Assembly (NCBI RefSeq): GCF_001440475.1
Contig: NZ_LLYB01000101.1
Location: forward strand, 112,977 to 176,976
Length of the DNA stretch: 64,000 nucleotides
Direction: 5' to 3'
DNA from: Bradyrhizobium lablabi
GTDB lineage: Bacteria > Pseudomonadota > Alphaproteobacteria > Rhizobiales > Xanthobacteraceae
Shown in pieces: positions 1 to 8,797 of the stretch (its first letter is position 1; every line of letters starts with the position of its first letter). The translations under genes were made by a program, and so were the position numbers. The notes under the pieces were generated by a model that made no database searches, was not told where the DNA came from, and saw only the letters and a program-made list of their open reading frames with translations.

Positions 1-582
1 CATCAGCTTGAAGGCCTCGGCGACGGACCGCCCGCAGGTCAGCATGCCGTGATTGCGCAAGACCATGACGAACTTGTCGCCGAGATCGGCAACGAGGCGC
101 TCGCGCTCATCCAGATCGAGCGCGATGCCCTCGTAGTCGTGATAGGCGAGGCAGCCGGTGAATTGCAGCGACCATTGATTGAGCGGCAATAGCCCCTGCT
201 TCTGGCAGGCAACGGCGATGCCGGCCACCGTGTGCGTGTGCAGGACGCAGATCGCGTCATGCCGCGCGGCATGGATGGCGCTGTGAATGGTGAAGCCGGC
301 CGGGTTGATGCCGAGCCCCATGGGATCGTCGATGACGTTTCCGTCGAGGTCGACCGTCACCAGGTTGGACGCCGTGACTTCCTCGAAACGCAGGCCGTAG
401 GGATTGATCAGGAAGCGGTCGTTCCGGCCCGGCAGCCGCACCGAGATGTGGGTGTAGATGCTGTCGTCGAGACCGAGTCGATGAATGAGCCGGTAGGCCG
501 CCGCAAGGTCGATCCGGATTTGGAGGGTCTGGTCATCAGCCGCAGGCCATGCCTTTGCGGTGTTTTGCGCTGCGCTTGTCAT
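1..582 (-). CDS. Class II aldolase/adducin family protein, partial (3' end outside window)
   Basis: Reading leftward from ATG at 582, an open frame of 194 codons reaches the window edge without a stop, so the C-terminus is missing. The translation fits the class II aldolase/adducin fold: a TH(I/V)SVRLPG-type segment near residue 35, NPYGLRFEEVT near residue 50, and the zinc-binding HTHTV motif near residue 110, followed by RNHGML. Members are fuculose-phosphate-type aldolases or decarboxylases that bind a divalent metal through these histidines; the substrate cannot be read from this fragment. It is divergent from a GntR/FCD regulator 119 bp away, the usual arrangement for a locally controlled catabolic gene. 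Confidence 0.85.
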   Translation of the reverse strand, partial: MTSAAQNTAKAWPAADDQTLQIRIDLAAAYRLIHRLGLDDSIYTHISVRLPGRNDRFLINPYGLRFEEVTASNLVTVDLDGNVIDDPMGLGINPAGFTIHSAIHAARHDAICVLHTHTVAGIAVACQKQGLLPLNQWSLQFTGCLAYHDYEGIALDLDERERLVADLGDKFVMVLRNHGMLTCGRSVAEAFKLM

Positions 583-649
583 TTCCGCCTTTGTCCACGT
601 TCCAACGTTTTCAGCTTGCGTGGGGCATGACATTAGGGCAAGACTAAAC

Positions 650-657
650 TGTCGACA
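650..657. promoter_or_regulatory. Candidate GntR operator (TGTCGACA palindrome)
   Basis: The 119-bp region between the divergent aldolase-like gene and the GntR gene contains the 8-bp palindrome TGTCGACA. FadR/FCD-type GntR proteins often bind short GT...AC palindromes. It is followed by an AT-rich stretch (665-677) that could contain the promoter of the regulator. The assignment is inference from position and motif type. Confidence 0.3.
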
Positions 658-701
658 ATCGACGATTAAAAAATATACACAGACTGACGCGGGTTTAGCC
701 A

Positions 702-1451
702 ATGCGACCTATGTCTCTTCCTGTTGGATTACCGGCCGTTGCGGACAGCGATCTGGTCGGCCAGGTCGCGCGCATCCTGACCCAAGCGATCGTTCAGGGC
801 CGCTTGCCGCCGGGTTCCAAGGTGGTGGAAGCGGGGATTGCCCGGGAATTAGGCGTTAGCCGCGCGCCGGTACGTGAGGCGGCCCGGCTTCTGGAAAAAC
901 AGGGCCTGCTGGTCGCGAAGCCGCGCCGCGGCTTTTTCGTGCGCAAGCTCGAAATCAGGAACATCGACGAGATCTACGATCTACGGCTTTGCATTGAACG
1001 GCACGCCAGCGTGCTGGCGGCGCGCAACCTGACGACGGAATCGCGCGACGCGTTGCGGCGGCAAATCGACGTTCTGCACAAGACCGCCGATCTCGACGAT
1101 CCGGCGCGGCAGGTGGAAGAGGACTATCGTTTTCACCGGCTGATCTTCGAAATCGCCGATAACCGCCGCCTGCTGCGGCTGTTCGATGATCTCGCGGCAG
1201 AACTGCGCATGGTCATCGGCCTGATCGGCCGTCTCTACGACGACCCGCATGAGATCGCGCGGACGCATGAGCCGCTGCTCGCGGCTATTGAAGCCGGTCA
1301 TCCCGAGCGCATCACTGCGCATGTCGACTACCATATCGGTCACGCTTGGCGCGAAGTCGGAAAACTGGCGCGCGAGCTTGCGCTGCCGGCCGGCGATGCC
1401 GCTGAAGCGCCGGGCGGGATTCTCATTCCAACCAACGGAGTAACCGTGTGA
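702..1451 (+). CDS. GntR family transcriptional regulator, FCD domain
   Basis: This 249-aa protein has an N-terminal winged helix-turn-helix (about residues 17-80, with the GntR signature VSRAPVREAARLLEKQGL) and a C-terminal FCD all-helical effector domain (about 88-220), which begins EIYDLRLCIERHA and carries the acidic and histidine residues that usually bind a metal or organic acid. It probably represses or activates the divergent aldolase-like gene and the amidohydrolase downstream, with which it overlaps by 4 bp (GTGA). The ligand is unknown. An internal ATG at residue 4 is an alternative start. Confidence 0.9.
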   Translation: MRPMSLPVGLPAVADSDLVGQVARILTQAIVQGRLPPGSKVVEAGIARELGVSRAPVREAARLLEKQGLLVAKPRRGFFVRKLEIRNIDEIYDLRLCIERHASVLAARNLTTESRDALRRQIDVLHKTADLDDPARQVEEDYRFHRLIFEIADNRRLLRLFDDLAAELRMVIGLIGRLYDDPHEIARTHEPLLAAIEAGHPERITAHVDYHIGHAWREVGKLARELALPAGDAAEAPGGILIPTNGVTV

Positions 1452-2473
1452 AGGCCGTCTACACCGAACTGCATCGCAGCCACGATCCACAATTCTTCCT
1501 GGTGCGCGGCGTGATCAAGCGCACCACCGAGCAGCCCGAGCGCGCCGACCGGCTGCTGGCCGGGCTGAAGGCCGGCAAGCACACCCTGGTCGAGCCGGCG
1601 GTGTTCGGCCAGGGCCCGCGGGCGCGGGTGCACAGCGCGGACTACCTGCGTTTCATGGAAGAAGCCTGGGATGCCTGGGTCGCGCTCGGCGATTCCGGAG
1701 CGGAAATGATTCCCAACGTCCACCCCGTTCGCTACGGCGCGACGTATCCAACGCATATCGTCGGCCGCCTCGGCTGGCACGCGGCGGATACGGGCGCTCC
1801 GATCGGCAAGGGCACCTACGCCGCCGCCTGTGCCGCCACCGATGTCGCCACGACGGCGGCGCAACTCGTCATGGACGGCGAAGACGCGGTTTATGCGCTG
1901 TGCCGGCCGCCGGGTCATCATGCCTATGCCGACATGGCTGGCGGTTTCTGTTTCCTAAACAATAGCGCGGTGGCAGCCGCCCACCTGCGGCTCACGCATG
2001 AGCGTGTCGCGATTCTCGATGTCGACGTGCATCATGGCAACGGTACGCAGGGTATCTTCTATGAACGGCCGGACGTTCTCACTGTGTCGATCCACGCTGA
2101 TCCCGTCTTCTTTTATCCCTACGTCTGGGGATATGCGCATGAGCGCGGCGCCGGCCCGGGCCTCGGCGCGAATCTCAACATCCCGTTGCCGAAGGGCACC
2201 GGGGATGACGATTATATAAAGGCGATTGGGGAGGCGGAAAAAACCATCCGCGCGTTTGCGCCCGGCGCGCTGGTGGTGGCGCTCGGCCTCGATGCCTCCG
2301 AGCACGATCCGCTTGCCGGGCTCGCAGTGACGACGGCGGGCTTCCGCCGCATCGGCGCGGCGATCGCGCGGCTCGGCCTGCCGACGGTTTTCGTTCAGGA
2401 GGGCGGTTATCTCTCCGATATTCTCGGCGCCAATCTCACGGCTGTGCTCGGCGGTTTCGAGGAAGCCCGTTAG
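1448..2473 (+). CDS. Histone deacetylase family / acetylpolyamine amidohydrolase-like protein
   Basis: The 341-aa product has the arginase/deacetylase fold. The catalytic histidine pair lies in RPPGHHAY (H157, H158). Zinc ligands appear in DVDVHHGNGTQ (D193, H195), and the third aspartate is D282 in GLDASEHDP. The family removes acetyl groups from lysine, polyamines or related amides, and bacterial members are usually soluble acetylpolyamine or acetyl-amide hydrolases. It starts at a GTG overlapping the stop of the GntR gene, so the two are probably translationally coupled. Together with the class II aldolase this suggests catabolism of an N-acylated or aminated compound, but the substrate is not evident. 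Confidence 0.85.
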   Translation: MKAVYTELHRSHDPQFFLVRGVIKRTTEQPERADRLLAGLKAGKHTLVEPAVFGQGPRARVHSADYLRFMEEAWDAWVALGDSGAEMIPNVHPVRYGATYPTHIVGRLGWHAADTGAPIGKGTYAAACAATDVATTAAQLVMDGEDAVYALCRPPGHHAYADMAGGFCFLNNSAVAAAHLRLTHERVAILDVDVHHGNGTQGIFYERPDVLTVSIHADPVFFYPYVWGYAHERGAGPGLGANLNIPLPKGTGDDDYIKAIGEAEKTIRAFAPGALVVALGLDASEHDPLAGLAVTTAGFRRIGAAIARLGLPTVFVQEGGYLSDILGANLTAVLGGFEEAR

Positions 2474-2575
2474 CTGCCCCATCGACTCCTGCCACGCCTG
2501 CTAAGCAGATGTGGCACGATGTCCTGATGTCCAAATCTCGACATTGGCCAGGGCCCGATCTAGGCTCGGGGCGCG

Positions 2576-2821
2576 ATGCAGCGAAGAACGCTCCGAATGC
2601 TCAGTGCTTTGCGGGCTCTGCTGGCTCCGTTCTGGAGCCATTCCCGGGAGCGCGCAGCTGCGCAGCGCGATGCGGCCAATAGCTCGGCATCGCCACTTCT
2701 GATCTACGTCGCCGCCGCGCTTTTCCTGCTGCTGTCGATTCTCATGATCGATCTGCATCGCGACGAATTGCAGGCACTCGGTGGAGCAGAGCGGATCAAT
2801 CCGGCCCTTATGAGTCCCTAG
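2576..2821 (+). CDS. Small predicted single-pass membrane protein
   Basis: An 81-aa frame fills most of the gap between two convergent genes. It has a basic, arginine-rich N-terminal half and one clear hydrophobic helix (LLIYVAAALFLLLSILMID, about residues 42-60) followed by a short polar tail, so an N-in membrane protein is plausible. No strong ribosome binding site precedes the ATG, and I do not recognise the family. The well-formed transmembrane helix is the main reason to keep it; it could still be a chance frame. Confidence 0.4.
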   Translation: MQRRTLRMLSALRALLAPFWSHSRERAAAQRDAANSSASPLLIYVAAALFLLLSILMIDLHRDELQALGGAERINPALMSP

Positions 2822-2837
2822 AATTGCTGGCGCGCAT

Positions 2838-3707
2838 CTACTCGATGACGATGCGCGGCGGCGGTCGGTGTGCCGCGCCCGTTACGATCGCGGTCCAGAT
2901 TTCACGTGCGATGGCGACGTAATGCTTCGCATGGACGCCGTCGGGCTCGACCGCGACGATGGGACGGCCGTCGTCAGAGGTCTGGCGGATCTGCATATCG
3001 AGCGGGATCTCGCCGAGATAGGGAATGCCGCGGCTTTCGGCTTCCGTCCGCGCGCCGCCATGGCCGAAGATCGGCGTGACGTGGTTGCAGGTCGGGCAGC
3101 AGAAGCTCGACATGTTTTCGATCACACCCAGGATCGGGATGCTCACCTTCTGAAACATCGCGATGCCGCGCCGCGCGTCGATCAGCGCGAGGTCCTGCGG
3201 CGTCGAGACGATGACGGCGCCGGCGAGTGGCGCCTGTTGCGCCATGGTGAGCTGCGCATCGCCGGTGCCGGGCGGCAGGTCGACCACGAGAATATCGAGA
3301 TCATCCCATGCGACCTCGCGCAGCAACTGCGTAATGGCGGAGATCACCATCGGCCCGCGCCAGATCATGGCGTTGTCTTCCTCGACCAGAAAGCCGATCG
3401 ACATCACCTTGACGCCGAACCGCTCCAATGGCTCCAGCATGCGGGGCCCGAGTTGGCGTGGCTTGCCGCGCAGTCCGAACAGTTTTTGTTGCGACGGACC
3501 GTAGATGTCGGCATCGAGAATGCCGGTCTTCAGTCCGAGCGCGGCAAAGCCGAGCGCGAGGTTGCAGGAGGTGGTGGACTTGCCGACGCCGCCCTTGCCG
3601 GAGGCAACCGCGATGACGTGCTTGACGCCGGGAATGCCTGCTGCTTTCGACGTCGCGCGGGCCTTGAGATCTGGCGGGGTGGCGGACACTGGCGGCTCAC
3701 GATCCAA
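2838..3707 (-). CDS. mrp: Mrp/NBP35-type Fe-S cluster carrier ATPase
   Basis: This 289-aa P-loop ATPase of the Mrp/ApbC/NBP35 family has the deviant Walker A GKGGVGKST at residues 37-45, DADIYGPS near 66, and the cluster-binding FCCPTC (C203, C204, C207). Such proteins carry a 4Fe-4S cluster at a dimer interface and hand it to apoproteins. The usual N-terminal DUF59/MIP18 domain is missing: only about 28 residues precede the ATPase core. It starts inside the end of the upstream polyferredoxin gene (11-bp overlap), so it probably serves the neighbouring formate dehydrogenase, which needs at least five clusters. Confidence 0.92.
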   Translation of the reverse strand: MDREPPVSATPPDLKARATSKAAGIPGVKHVIAVASGKGGVGKSTTSCNLALGFAALGLKTGILDADIYGPSQQKLFGLRGKPRQLGPRMLEPLERFGVKVMSIGFLVEEDNAMIWRGPMVISAITQLLREVAWDDLDILVVDLPPGTGDAQLTMAQQAPLAGAVIVSTPQDLALIDARRGIAMFQKVSIPILGVIENMSSFCCPTCNHVTPIFGHGGARTEAESRGIPYLGEIPLDMQIRQTSDDGRPIVAVEPDGVHAKHYVAIAREIWTAIVTGAAHRPPPRIVIE

Positions 3708-5736
3708 GCGGATCGTCCTTCTTTGCTTCGCGCGCGCGCAAGTAATCTTCGGTCGACATCACAGGCGGGCGCTGCGGCACCGCATGCGGGTCGAAACTTT
3801 CGTTCACCACCGCTTCGACGCGACAATCCGCGCACATCTTGATGACGTCGAGACGTTTCGCATTGGGGCCCTGGAACATCCAGTGCCTCTCGCTGCCGAG
3901 CTTGGCCAGCACGCGATCGATCGAACTCTTGGTGCCGAACGGTTTGCCGCAGGCGATGCAGTTGAACGGCTCTTCCTCCTTCAGCACGCGCTGCGGCGTG
4001 TTCCAGGCCTGGAAGTCGAGACGCGGCTCGATGCTGATGACCTTCTCGGGGCAGGTGGACTGGCACAGTCCGCACTGCACGCAGAGGCTTTCGGTGAAGC
4101 GCAGCATCGCGCGGTCGGGATTGTCAGATAGCGCGCCGGTCGGGCAGGCGGTGACGCAGGCGTGGCACAGCGTGCAGCCATCGACATTCAGGTTCACGGT
4201 GCCGAACGGCGCGCCTGGGGCGAGCGGCACGACGTCGACCGGTGTGGGAGCGGCGAGATGAAGCTCGCGAAACGTCGTCTCCAGCACACCGCGCTTCGCG
4301 CCGCGCGGCATGAAGCTGGCCGGCTTTTGCGTTGCGATCCCGCGAGGGGCCGCATCCAGCGCGGCGCGCAGTTGGTCAGGATCGTCGGTCTCGATGATCC
4401 GGACCAAACCAGTGCCGAAGCCGAGCGCCGAGATGATGGTGTCTGATGTTTCGACCGCGCGGCGAAGGGCCGTGATGTCGTGGCGCGGTTTTCCGCGCGT
4501 CAGCAGCGCGGCGCCGCTGCCGCCATAGGCGAAGACGGACGCGATGATCTCAGGTCCGATCTGGGTCACTTCGTTGACGCGCAGCGGCAATACGTTGGCC
4601 GGCAAGCCGTCGCCGAACCGCGCCAGCGCATCGATGATGTCCTCGCCGTGCTCGCCATCGTGAAACAACACCACGGCATCGCCGCCGCCGGCCTTGCGGT
4701 AGGTCTGCAGCAGCGTCCGCAGCCGCCGCATCAGGGCGTCCGCGCTCGGCAACGCATATGACGCAGCACCCGTCGGACAAACGGATGCGCAGGAGCCGCA
4801 GCCGGCGCAGACATTGGCGTCGATCGCAACCGCGTTGCCGTTCGGCGTGATTGCGCCGGTCGGACACAAATCGAGACAGCGCGTGCATCCGGTGATGGAC
4901 GAGCGCGAATGCGCGCAGAGCGACGGCTCGAAATTGACAAAGCGCGGCTTGTCGAAAGTGCCGACGAGCGCGCCGGCATCCGCAATCGCGCGCTCGACGG
5001 CGGCCTTGTCGCGCGGATCGGCGCGCAAATAGCCGGGGCGCAAGTCATGCGCGGGAAACAGCGGCGTGCCGCCGGAGAGATCGAGGATCAGGTCGCAGGT
5101 CGACGTCGCGCCATCGCGCGACGACCCGAACACGAGCTTTGCGCGCGAGGACGGGGATGGCAGCGCATAGTCGTCGATCGCAAGCTCGAACTGTCCGAGA
5201 TGTCCGCGGGCATTGCGGATCGTACCCTTGAGCACGGGAAATTCGTTGGTGCGCCGCGGGGTCACGTCGCCGGGCTTGGTCAGAAGCACGGTGATGTCGA
5301 GCCGGTCGGCGAGACGCTGCGCCGCCTCGATTGCGATTTCATCCCGGCCATAGATCAGCGCAACGCCGCTGCTCTCCAGCGTCACCAGCTGTAGCGGCGG
5401 CATCTCTTCGCCGGCAGCGGCAATCAGTGCGGCGGCTTTCGGACCGGCGGCGGTGGCATCCTTCGACCAGCCGCCGGTCTCGCGGATGTTGACGAAGGTG
5501 AGCTCCGCTTGCGGAGAATTTTCCGCGACTTCCCGAAACAATGGCGCTTCCTGGGTGCAGGCAACCGTGATCGGCGCGCCTGCGGCGAGCGCCTCCTTGA
5601 AGCGGTCGAGGTCGAGCCCGCAAAGCTGGTTGGCCTGCGTGATCTTGCCCGTGCAGCCACGGCCGATCGCTTCCGCATCGAGCGGCATGGTCTTCTCGCA
5701 ACTGCAAATCAGGAGGCGAGACTTCGCCGCATTCAT
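3697..5736 (-). CDS. Multi-cluster 4Fe-4S ferredoxin-type protein of the formate dehydrogenase locus
   Basis: The 679-aa protein begins with a CxC pair (C11, C13) and carries two pairs of 4Fe-4S motifs. One pair spans about residues 284-320 (CTRCLDLCPTGA, then CAGCGSCASVCPTGA) and the second about 521-565 (CTLCHACVTACPTGA, then CVQCGLCQSTCP). A C-terminal region with CIAC (C593) and CADCR (about 636) may bind another metal. No signal peptide is visible, so it should be cytoplasmic. It is divergent from the formate dehydrogenase operon and overlaps mrp. A role as electron carrier or cluster assembly partner is inferred; no redox catalytic domain is recognisable. Confidence 0.8.
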   Translation of the reverse strand: MNAAKSRLLICSCEKTMPLDAEAIGRGCTGKITQANQLCGLDLDRFKEALAAGAPITVACTQEAPLFREVAENSPQAELTFVNIRETGGWSKDATAAGPKAAALIAAAGEEMPPLQLVTLESSGVALIYGRDEIAIEAAQRLADRLDITVLLTKPGDVTPRRTNEFPVLKGTIRNARGHLGQFELAIDDYALPSPSSRAKLVFGSSRDGATSTCDLILDLSGGTPLFPAHDLRPGYLRADPRDKAAVERAIADAGALVGTFDKPRFVNFEPSLCAHSRSSITGCTRCLDLCPTGAITPNGNAVAIDANVCAGCGSCASVCPTGAASYALPSADALMRRLRTLLQTYRKAGGGDAVVLFHDGEHGEDIIDALARFGDGLPANVLPLRVNEVTQIGPEIIASVFAYGGSGAALLTRGKPRHDITALRRAVETSDTIISALGFGTGLVRIIETDDPDQLRAALDAAPRGIATQKPASFMPRGAKRGVLETTFRELHLAAPTPVDVVPLAPGAPFGTVNLNVDGCTLCHACVTACPTGALSDNPDRAMLRFTESLCVQCGLCQSTCPEKVISIEPRLDFQAWNTPQRVLKEEEPFNCIACGKPFGTKSSIDRVLAKLGSERHWMFQGPNAKRLDVIKMCADCRVEAVVNESFDPHAVPQRPPVMSTEDYLRAREAKKDDPLGS

Positions 5737-5813
5737 GTTGAACTACCTTGAACCCGATGCACCGTACCGGGCGGTTGCTTCACCCCGTCGTTCTGCGGTA
5801 ACCGCTCGGGCGG

Positions 5814-5828
5814 ATATCTGCAAGATAT
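5814..5828. promoter_or_regulatory. Candidate operator: ATATCT-N3-AGATAT palindrome
   Basis: The 168-bp gap between the leftward polyferredoxin and the rightward accessory operon holds a perfect palindrome with 6-bp arms (ATATCT and AGATAT) and spacer GCA. Its central position suits a regulator acting on both divergent units. The cognate regulator is unknown; the HTH-TorD protein encoded at 9608 is one candidate. Confidence 0.4.
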
Positions 5829-5904
5829 AAGGCCGCTCGCGCTGCCAGCCAGTGCGGGGTAGCATACACAGGCGGCCTTTGAAGCCATGAGGGAATAGTT
5901 CTTC

Positions 5905-6660
5905 GTGATCGGTCGTGTCGGAGATACGGAACAGACGCTCGATCTGCCGCCCGGTTATACTTTGGTCGCGTTGCGCGAACTCGGCGACGCGTTTGCCCAT
6001 GCGCGCGAGATCGCGGCGGAGGCGGGCGCCGGGACGCTGGTATGGGTACGCCGCTACGACCTGGTCGAATTCGCGGTGGTGCTTGAACCGGACGAGCCGC
6101 TCGCCTCGGCGCGCCGGGCGTTCTTTGCCGGCATGAATGCGCTGGCGGACGCGATTGCCGCCCATTGTCCGCCGGAGCGGGAGGTCGCGTTCGACTGGCC
6201 GGACGCCATCAGGTTCGACGCCGGACTGCTCGGCGGCGGACGACTGGCCTGGCCCGCAGATTGTGCTGAAGACGAAGTGCCGGGGTGGCTCGTGTTCGGC
6301 GTGATCCTGCGCGCGGCGGCGATGGCGCATATCCCGGAGGTGCAGGCGGCCTCGGGCGTGTCCCTGCTGAGCGAAGGTTTCGAGATGGTCGAGACCGATG
6401 CGATCATCGAAAGCTTCAGCCGCCATTTGATGACCGCGTTCGACCGCTGGAAGGAGCGCGGATTTGAGGCGATCGCGCGGGACTACCTGGAGCGGCTCCC
6501 CAAGAACAAGGCCGGTGAACGGCGGGGCATCGACGTCAACGGCGATCTTCTGGTGCGGCTGCCTGCCGGCAACGTAGCACCGGAGCGGAGCAGCCTCGTG
6601 GATGCGCTGGCGAGGGCCAGTTGGTATGATCCGCAGGCGCGGGGTCCGAAGTTCGAATGA
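5905..6660 (+). CDS. Biotin/lipoate protein ligase-like protein of the formate dehydrogenase locus
   Basis: The 251-aa product resembles the biotin/lipoate protein ligase catalytic fold. It has an N-terminal substrate-pocket-like region (LPPGYTLVALRELGDAF), a central GLLGGGRLAWP loop where ligases bind the acyl group, and LVFGVILRAAA followed by a helical C-terminal part. The classical LplA motif RRxSGGGxVxH is not present, so true ligase activity is doubtful. It is the first gene of a tight rightward run ending at the WD40-cytochrome c, which ties it to maturation of formate dehydrogenase rather than to 2-oxoacid dehydrogenases. Family placement is from memory of similar proteins in Bradyrhizobium. 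Confidence 0.65.
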   Translation: MIGRVGDTEQTLDLPPGYTLVALRELGDAFAHAREIAAEAGAGTLVWVRRYDLVEFAVVLEPDEPLASARRAFFAGMNALADAIAAHCPPEREVAFDWPDAIRFDAGLLGGGRLAWPADCAEDEVPGWLVFGVILRAAAMAHIPEVQAASGVSLLSEGFEMVETDAIIESFSRHLMTAFDRWKERGFEAIARDYLERLPKNKAGERRGIDVNGDLLVRLPAGNVAPERSSLVDALARASWYDPQARGPKFE

Positions 6661-6667
6661 GGCGGAC

Positions 6668-7243
6668 ATGTTGAAGTTTCCGCGTACCATCAGGCTGGAC
6701 CCGTCCGATACCTTTGTTTTCGAACGGGCGGCGGAACCCGGCGAATGGGCGGTTTCCGGCGCGTTCGTGTTCTGGAACCGGGATCCGGCGACGCTTGGTC
6801 AGAAGCAGCGCGTGGCGCTGCGTTCGGGCTTTCTCGGGATCGACAGTTTTGGATGGTCGACCCTTGCCGTCGTCACCGAAGCAACCGAAGCGGAACGGCA
6901 GGCGATGATCGAGCGGCTTGCCGGGCATTTGATGGATAAATTCGGTGCACCGGATGCGAATGCCGCGCGTCTTGCGGCCGAGGAGGAGGTCGCGTTCGCC
7001 GGCTCGCTCTGCGATCATCCGCCGCAGACGCTGCTGGCCGTTCAGCGCAACGTCGAGAACGGCGAAATCCGCGAACGCTTTCGGACGCTGAAGCCGCGCT
7101 TAGGTGCCGCAGATGCCGACCGGTTGCACGCCCATGCCAGCGCCTTTACCTTCCATGAAGTCGAAGGCGATGATGAACCCGCTGATGAGGTCGATCTTTG
7201 CGGGTTGATCAGAACCGACGGCAAGACGACGGATCGTACATGA
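6668..7243 (+). CDS. Uncharacterised accessory protein of the formate dehydrogenase locus (DUF6505-like)
   Basis: This 191-aa soluble protein begins MLKFPRTIRLD and contains a long C-terminal half rich in Asp and Glu. It has no signal peptide, membrane helix or metal motif that I can see. I associate it with family DUF6505, found beside formate dehydrogenase genes in Rhodopseudomonas and Bradyrhizobium; that name is from memory. Its stop overlaps the ATG of the next gene (ATGA), indicating translational coupling. A helper role in enzyme assembly is inferred from this conserved setting alone. The ATG at 6668 was chosen because it follows GGCGGAC and the upstream stop closely. Confidence 0.7.
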   Translation: MLKFPRTIRLDPSDTFVFERAAEPGEWAVSGAFVFWNRDPATLGQKQRVALRSGFLGIDSFGWSTLAVVTEATEAERQAMIERLAGHLMDKFGAPDANAARLAAEEEVAFAGSLCDHPPQTLLAVQRNVENGEIRERFRTLKPRLGAADADRLHAHASAFTFHEVEGDDEPADEVDLCGLIRTDGKTTDRT

Positions 7244-8262
7244 GAGAATTCTGGGTCGCTTCGGGCCATCACCTTACGCGCCGCGCCGATCACGGCGGGT
7301 TGGTGGCGACGCCCGAACTCATCATGGCCTATCTGGCGCGGCCCGAATTGCTGCCGCCGGCCGATGCCTGCGAGGCCGAGCGCCGCCTGCATGAGAGCCT
7401 GATGGCCGATCCGCTGCGACCGGTGTCGGGCGCGGACATCGCCGCGCTCGCCGATGCGGATGCGCGCGAAAACTGGTCCTTCATGATGAATTTCCGCGAC
7501 CGGCTGATGGAGGCGCCGTCGCTGGAGGCGGTTTACGTCGCACTGGCCCGCAAGGGGGCCGGCGATCTGCCGCCGATCTTCCTGTCGCAATTGTGTCACC
7601 TGATTCTGCGCAACGCGCTCGAAGGCTGCGACGACCCCTATATCTTGCGGGCGGCCGAATTGTTCTATCGCAGCCAGCTCGCGGCCATTCACGAAGGCAC
7701 GTTGCTGCTGGCCGATGCCGAAGTGATCGAGGCCGAGCAGCATGCCCAGCACGACCTGCATTCATCGCCGCTGACGGCCATGCTGCAGCAGCCGAAGTCC
7801 TTTGGCGAGATGGACGTCATGGACGACGAAAACGCCTGGACCTATTGGTCGCGGTCGGACGCGCATGCGATGGTCATGAATCTCGGCGGTAACAAGAAAG
7901 CGCGCGCCGCCCTGTGCCGGGTCATCGAGCGCTGGATCGCTCATTTGCTTGGGATTACCGTCAAGGTCGAAACCATTGCCTCGATCGAGGATCGCGACTG
8001 GCGGTGGTTCATCGGCCTCGACAGCGAGGCGACGCGGATCGGCAATGCGCTGTGGCACGGCGAGCGGCTGGAAGGCAGCGTCGCCGAACGCATCGTGGCC
8101 TTGATGCGCCTGACGTTCGACGATGCGCGGCTGGTGGATGAGCGGGTCGGCGACAAGCCGGTCTATCTTATCCTCGCCATGGGTGCGGACAAGGTGGTGC
8201 GGCTGAAGCCGCAAAATCTGATCGCGGGGTTGCCGCTTGCGGCGACCGCGAACGCTACATGA
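7240..8262 (+). CDS. Uncharacterised accessory protein of the formate dehydrogenase locus (DUF6352-like)
   Basis: The 340-aa protein begins MREFWVASGHHLTRR and lacks a signal peptide and transmembrane helices. Predicted structure is mainly helical, with a conserved-looking segment ENWSFMMNFRDRLMEAPSLE (about residues 77-96) and a DENAWTYWSRSDAHAMVMNLG segment in the second half. I place it in DUF6352, a family of unknown function linked to formate dehydrogenase loci; the name is from memory. It starts on an ATGA overlap with the preceding gene. No catalytic residues can be assigned, so its task could be cofactor insertion, regulation or protein-protein contact. Confidence 0.7.
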   Translation: MREFWVASGHHLTRRADHGGLVATPELIMAYLARPELLPPADACEAERRLHESLMADPLRPVSGADIAALADADARENWSFMMNFRDRLMEAPSLEAVYVALARKGAGDLPPIFLSQLCHLILRNALEGCDDPYILRAAELFYRSQLAAIHEGTLLLADAEVIEAEQHAQHDLHSSPLTAMLQQPKSFGEMDVMDDENAWTYWSRSDAHAMVMNLGGNKKARAALCRVIERWIAHLLGITVKVETIASIEDRDWRWFIGLDSEATRIGNALWHGERLEGSVAERIVALMRLTFDDARLVDERVGDKPVYLILAMGADKVVRLKPQNLIAGLPLAATANAT

Positions 8263-8284
8263 TCCGCCGAAGGAAGGATCTGAC

Positions 8285-8797
8285 ATGACCGAAGCATCGC
8301 GGGAAGTCGGTGTGGTGGTGCGATGCCGTTCGATCGACAATCCCTGGGTCGACCAGTTGTGGTCGCCGGCGATGATCCTGGACGAGGTGCCCGCGACCGC
8401 GCCGTGGACCGCGCTGTCCACCGAGGCCGACGCGACGACGTATTACGCCGGCGCGGCCAGCATCGATCTGTTCAGTGCGGAGACGGCGAATTATCGCGAC
8501 AATCTCGCCGACGGCGAGCCGCGCATCTGGGTCGCGTTGCGGCGCCAGGACGGCGGCGCTGAGCTTGAGCTGACGAAAGTTACCGCCGACCCGACCGAAG
8601 GGGAGGCGATGTTCGAAAGCGGCTGCGACGTGATCGGCACAGTGCCGATGCCGCCGGAAATCGCCGCCTGGATTGCCGCCTTCGTCGATCAATTCCATGT
8701 CGAGCGCGTGTTCCACAAGCGCAAGCGGGATCGCGCCAGCGGCGATCGGCCGCGCGTGCCCGGCGGCGGGCCGGATGAGAGGACGGGTCGCAAATGA
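8285..8797 (+). CDS. DUF3305 domain protein
   Basis: This 170-aa product matches the DUF3305 pattern: a short N-terminus, then GVVVRCRSIDNPWVDQLWSP, a central AETANYRDNL segment, and an EIAAWIAAFVDQFHVE helix before a basic tail rich in Lys and Arg. DUF3305 genes sit next to DUF3306 and TorD-like genes in respiratory formate dehydrogenase clusters of proteobacteria. The function is unknown and the protein is presumably cytoplasmic. AAGGAAGGA lies about 9 bp upstream of the chosen ATG. The end overlaps the next gene by 4 bp. Confidence 0.85.
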   Translation: MTEASREVGVVVRCRSIDNPWVDQLWSPAMILDEVPATAPWTALSTEADATTYYAGAASIDLFSAETANYRDNLADGEPRIWVALRRQDGGAELELTKVTADPTEGEAMFESGCDVIGTVPMPPEIAAWIAAFVDQFHVERVFHKRKRDRASGDRPRVPGGGPDERTGRK

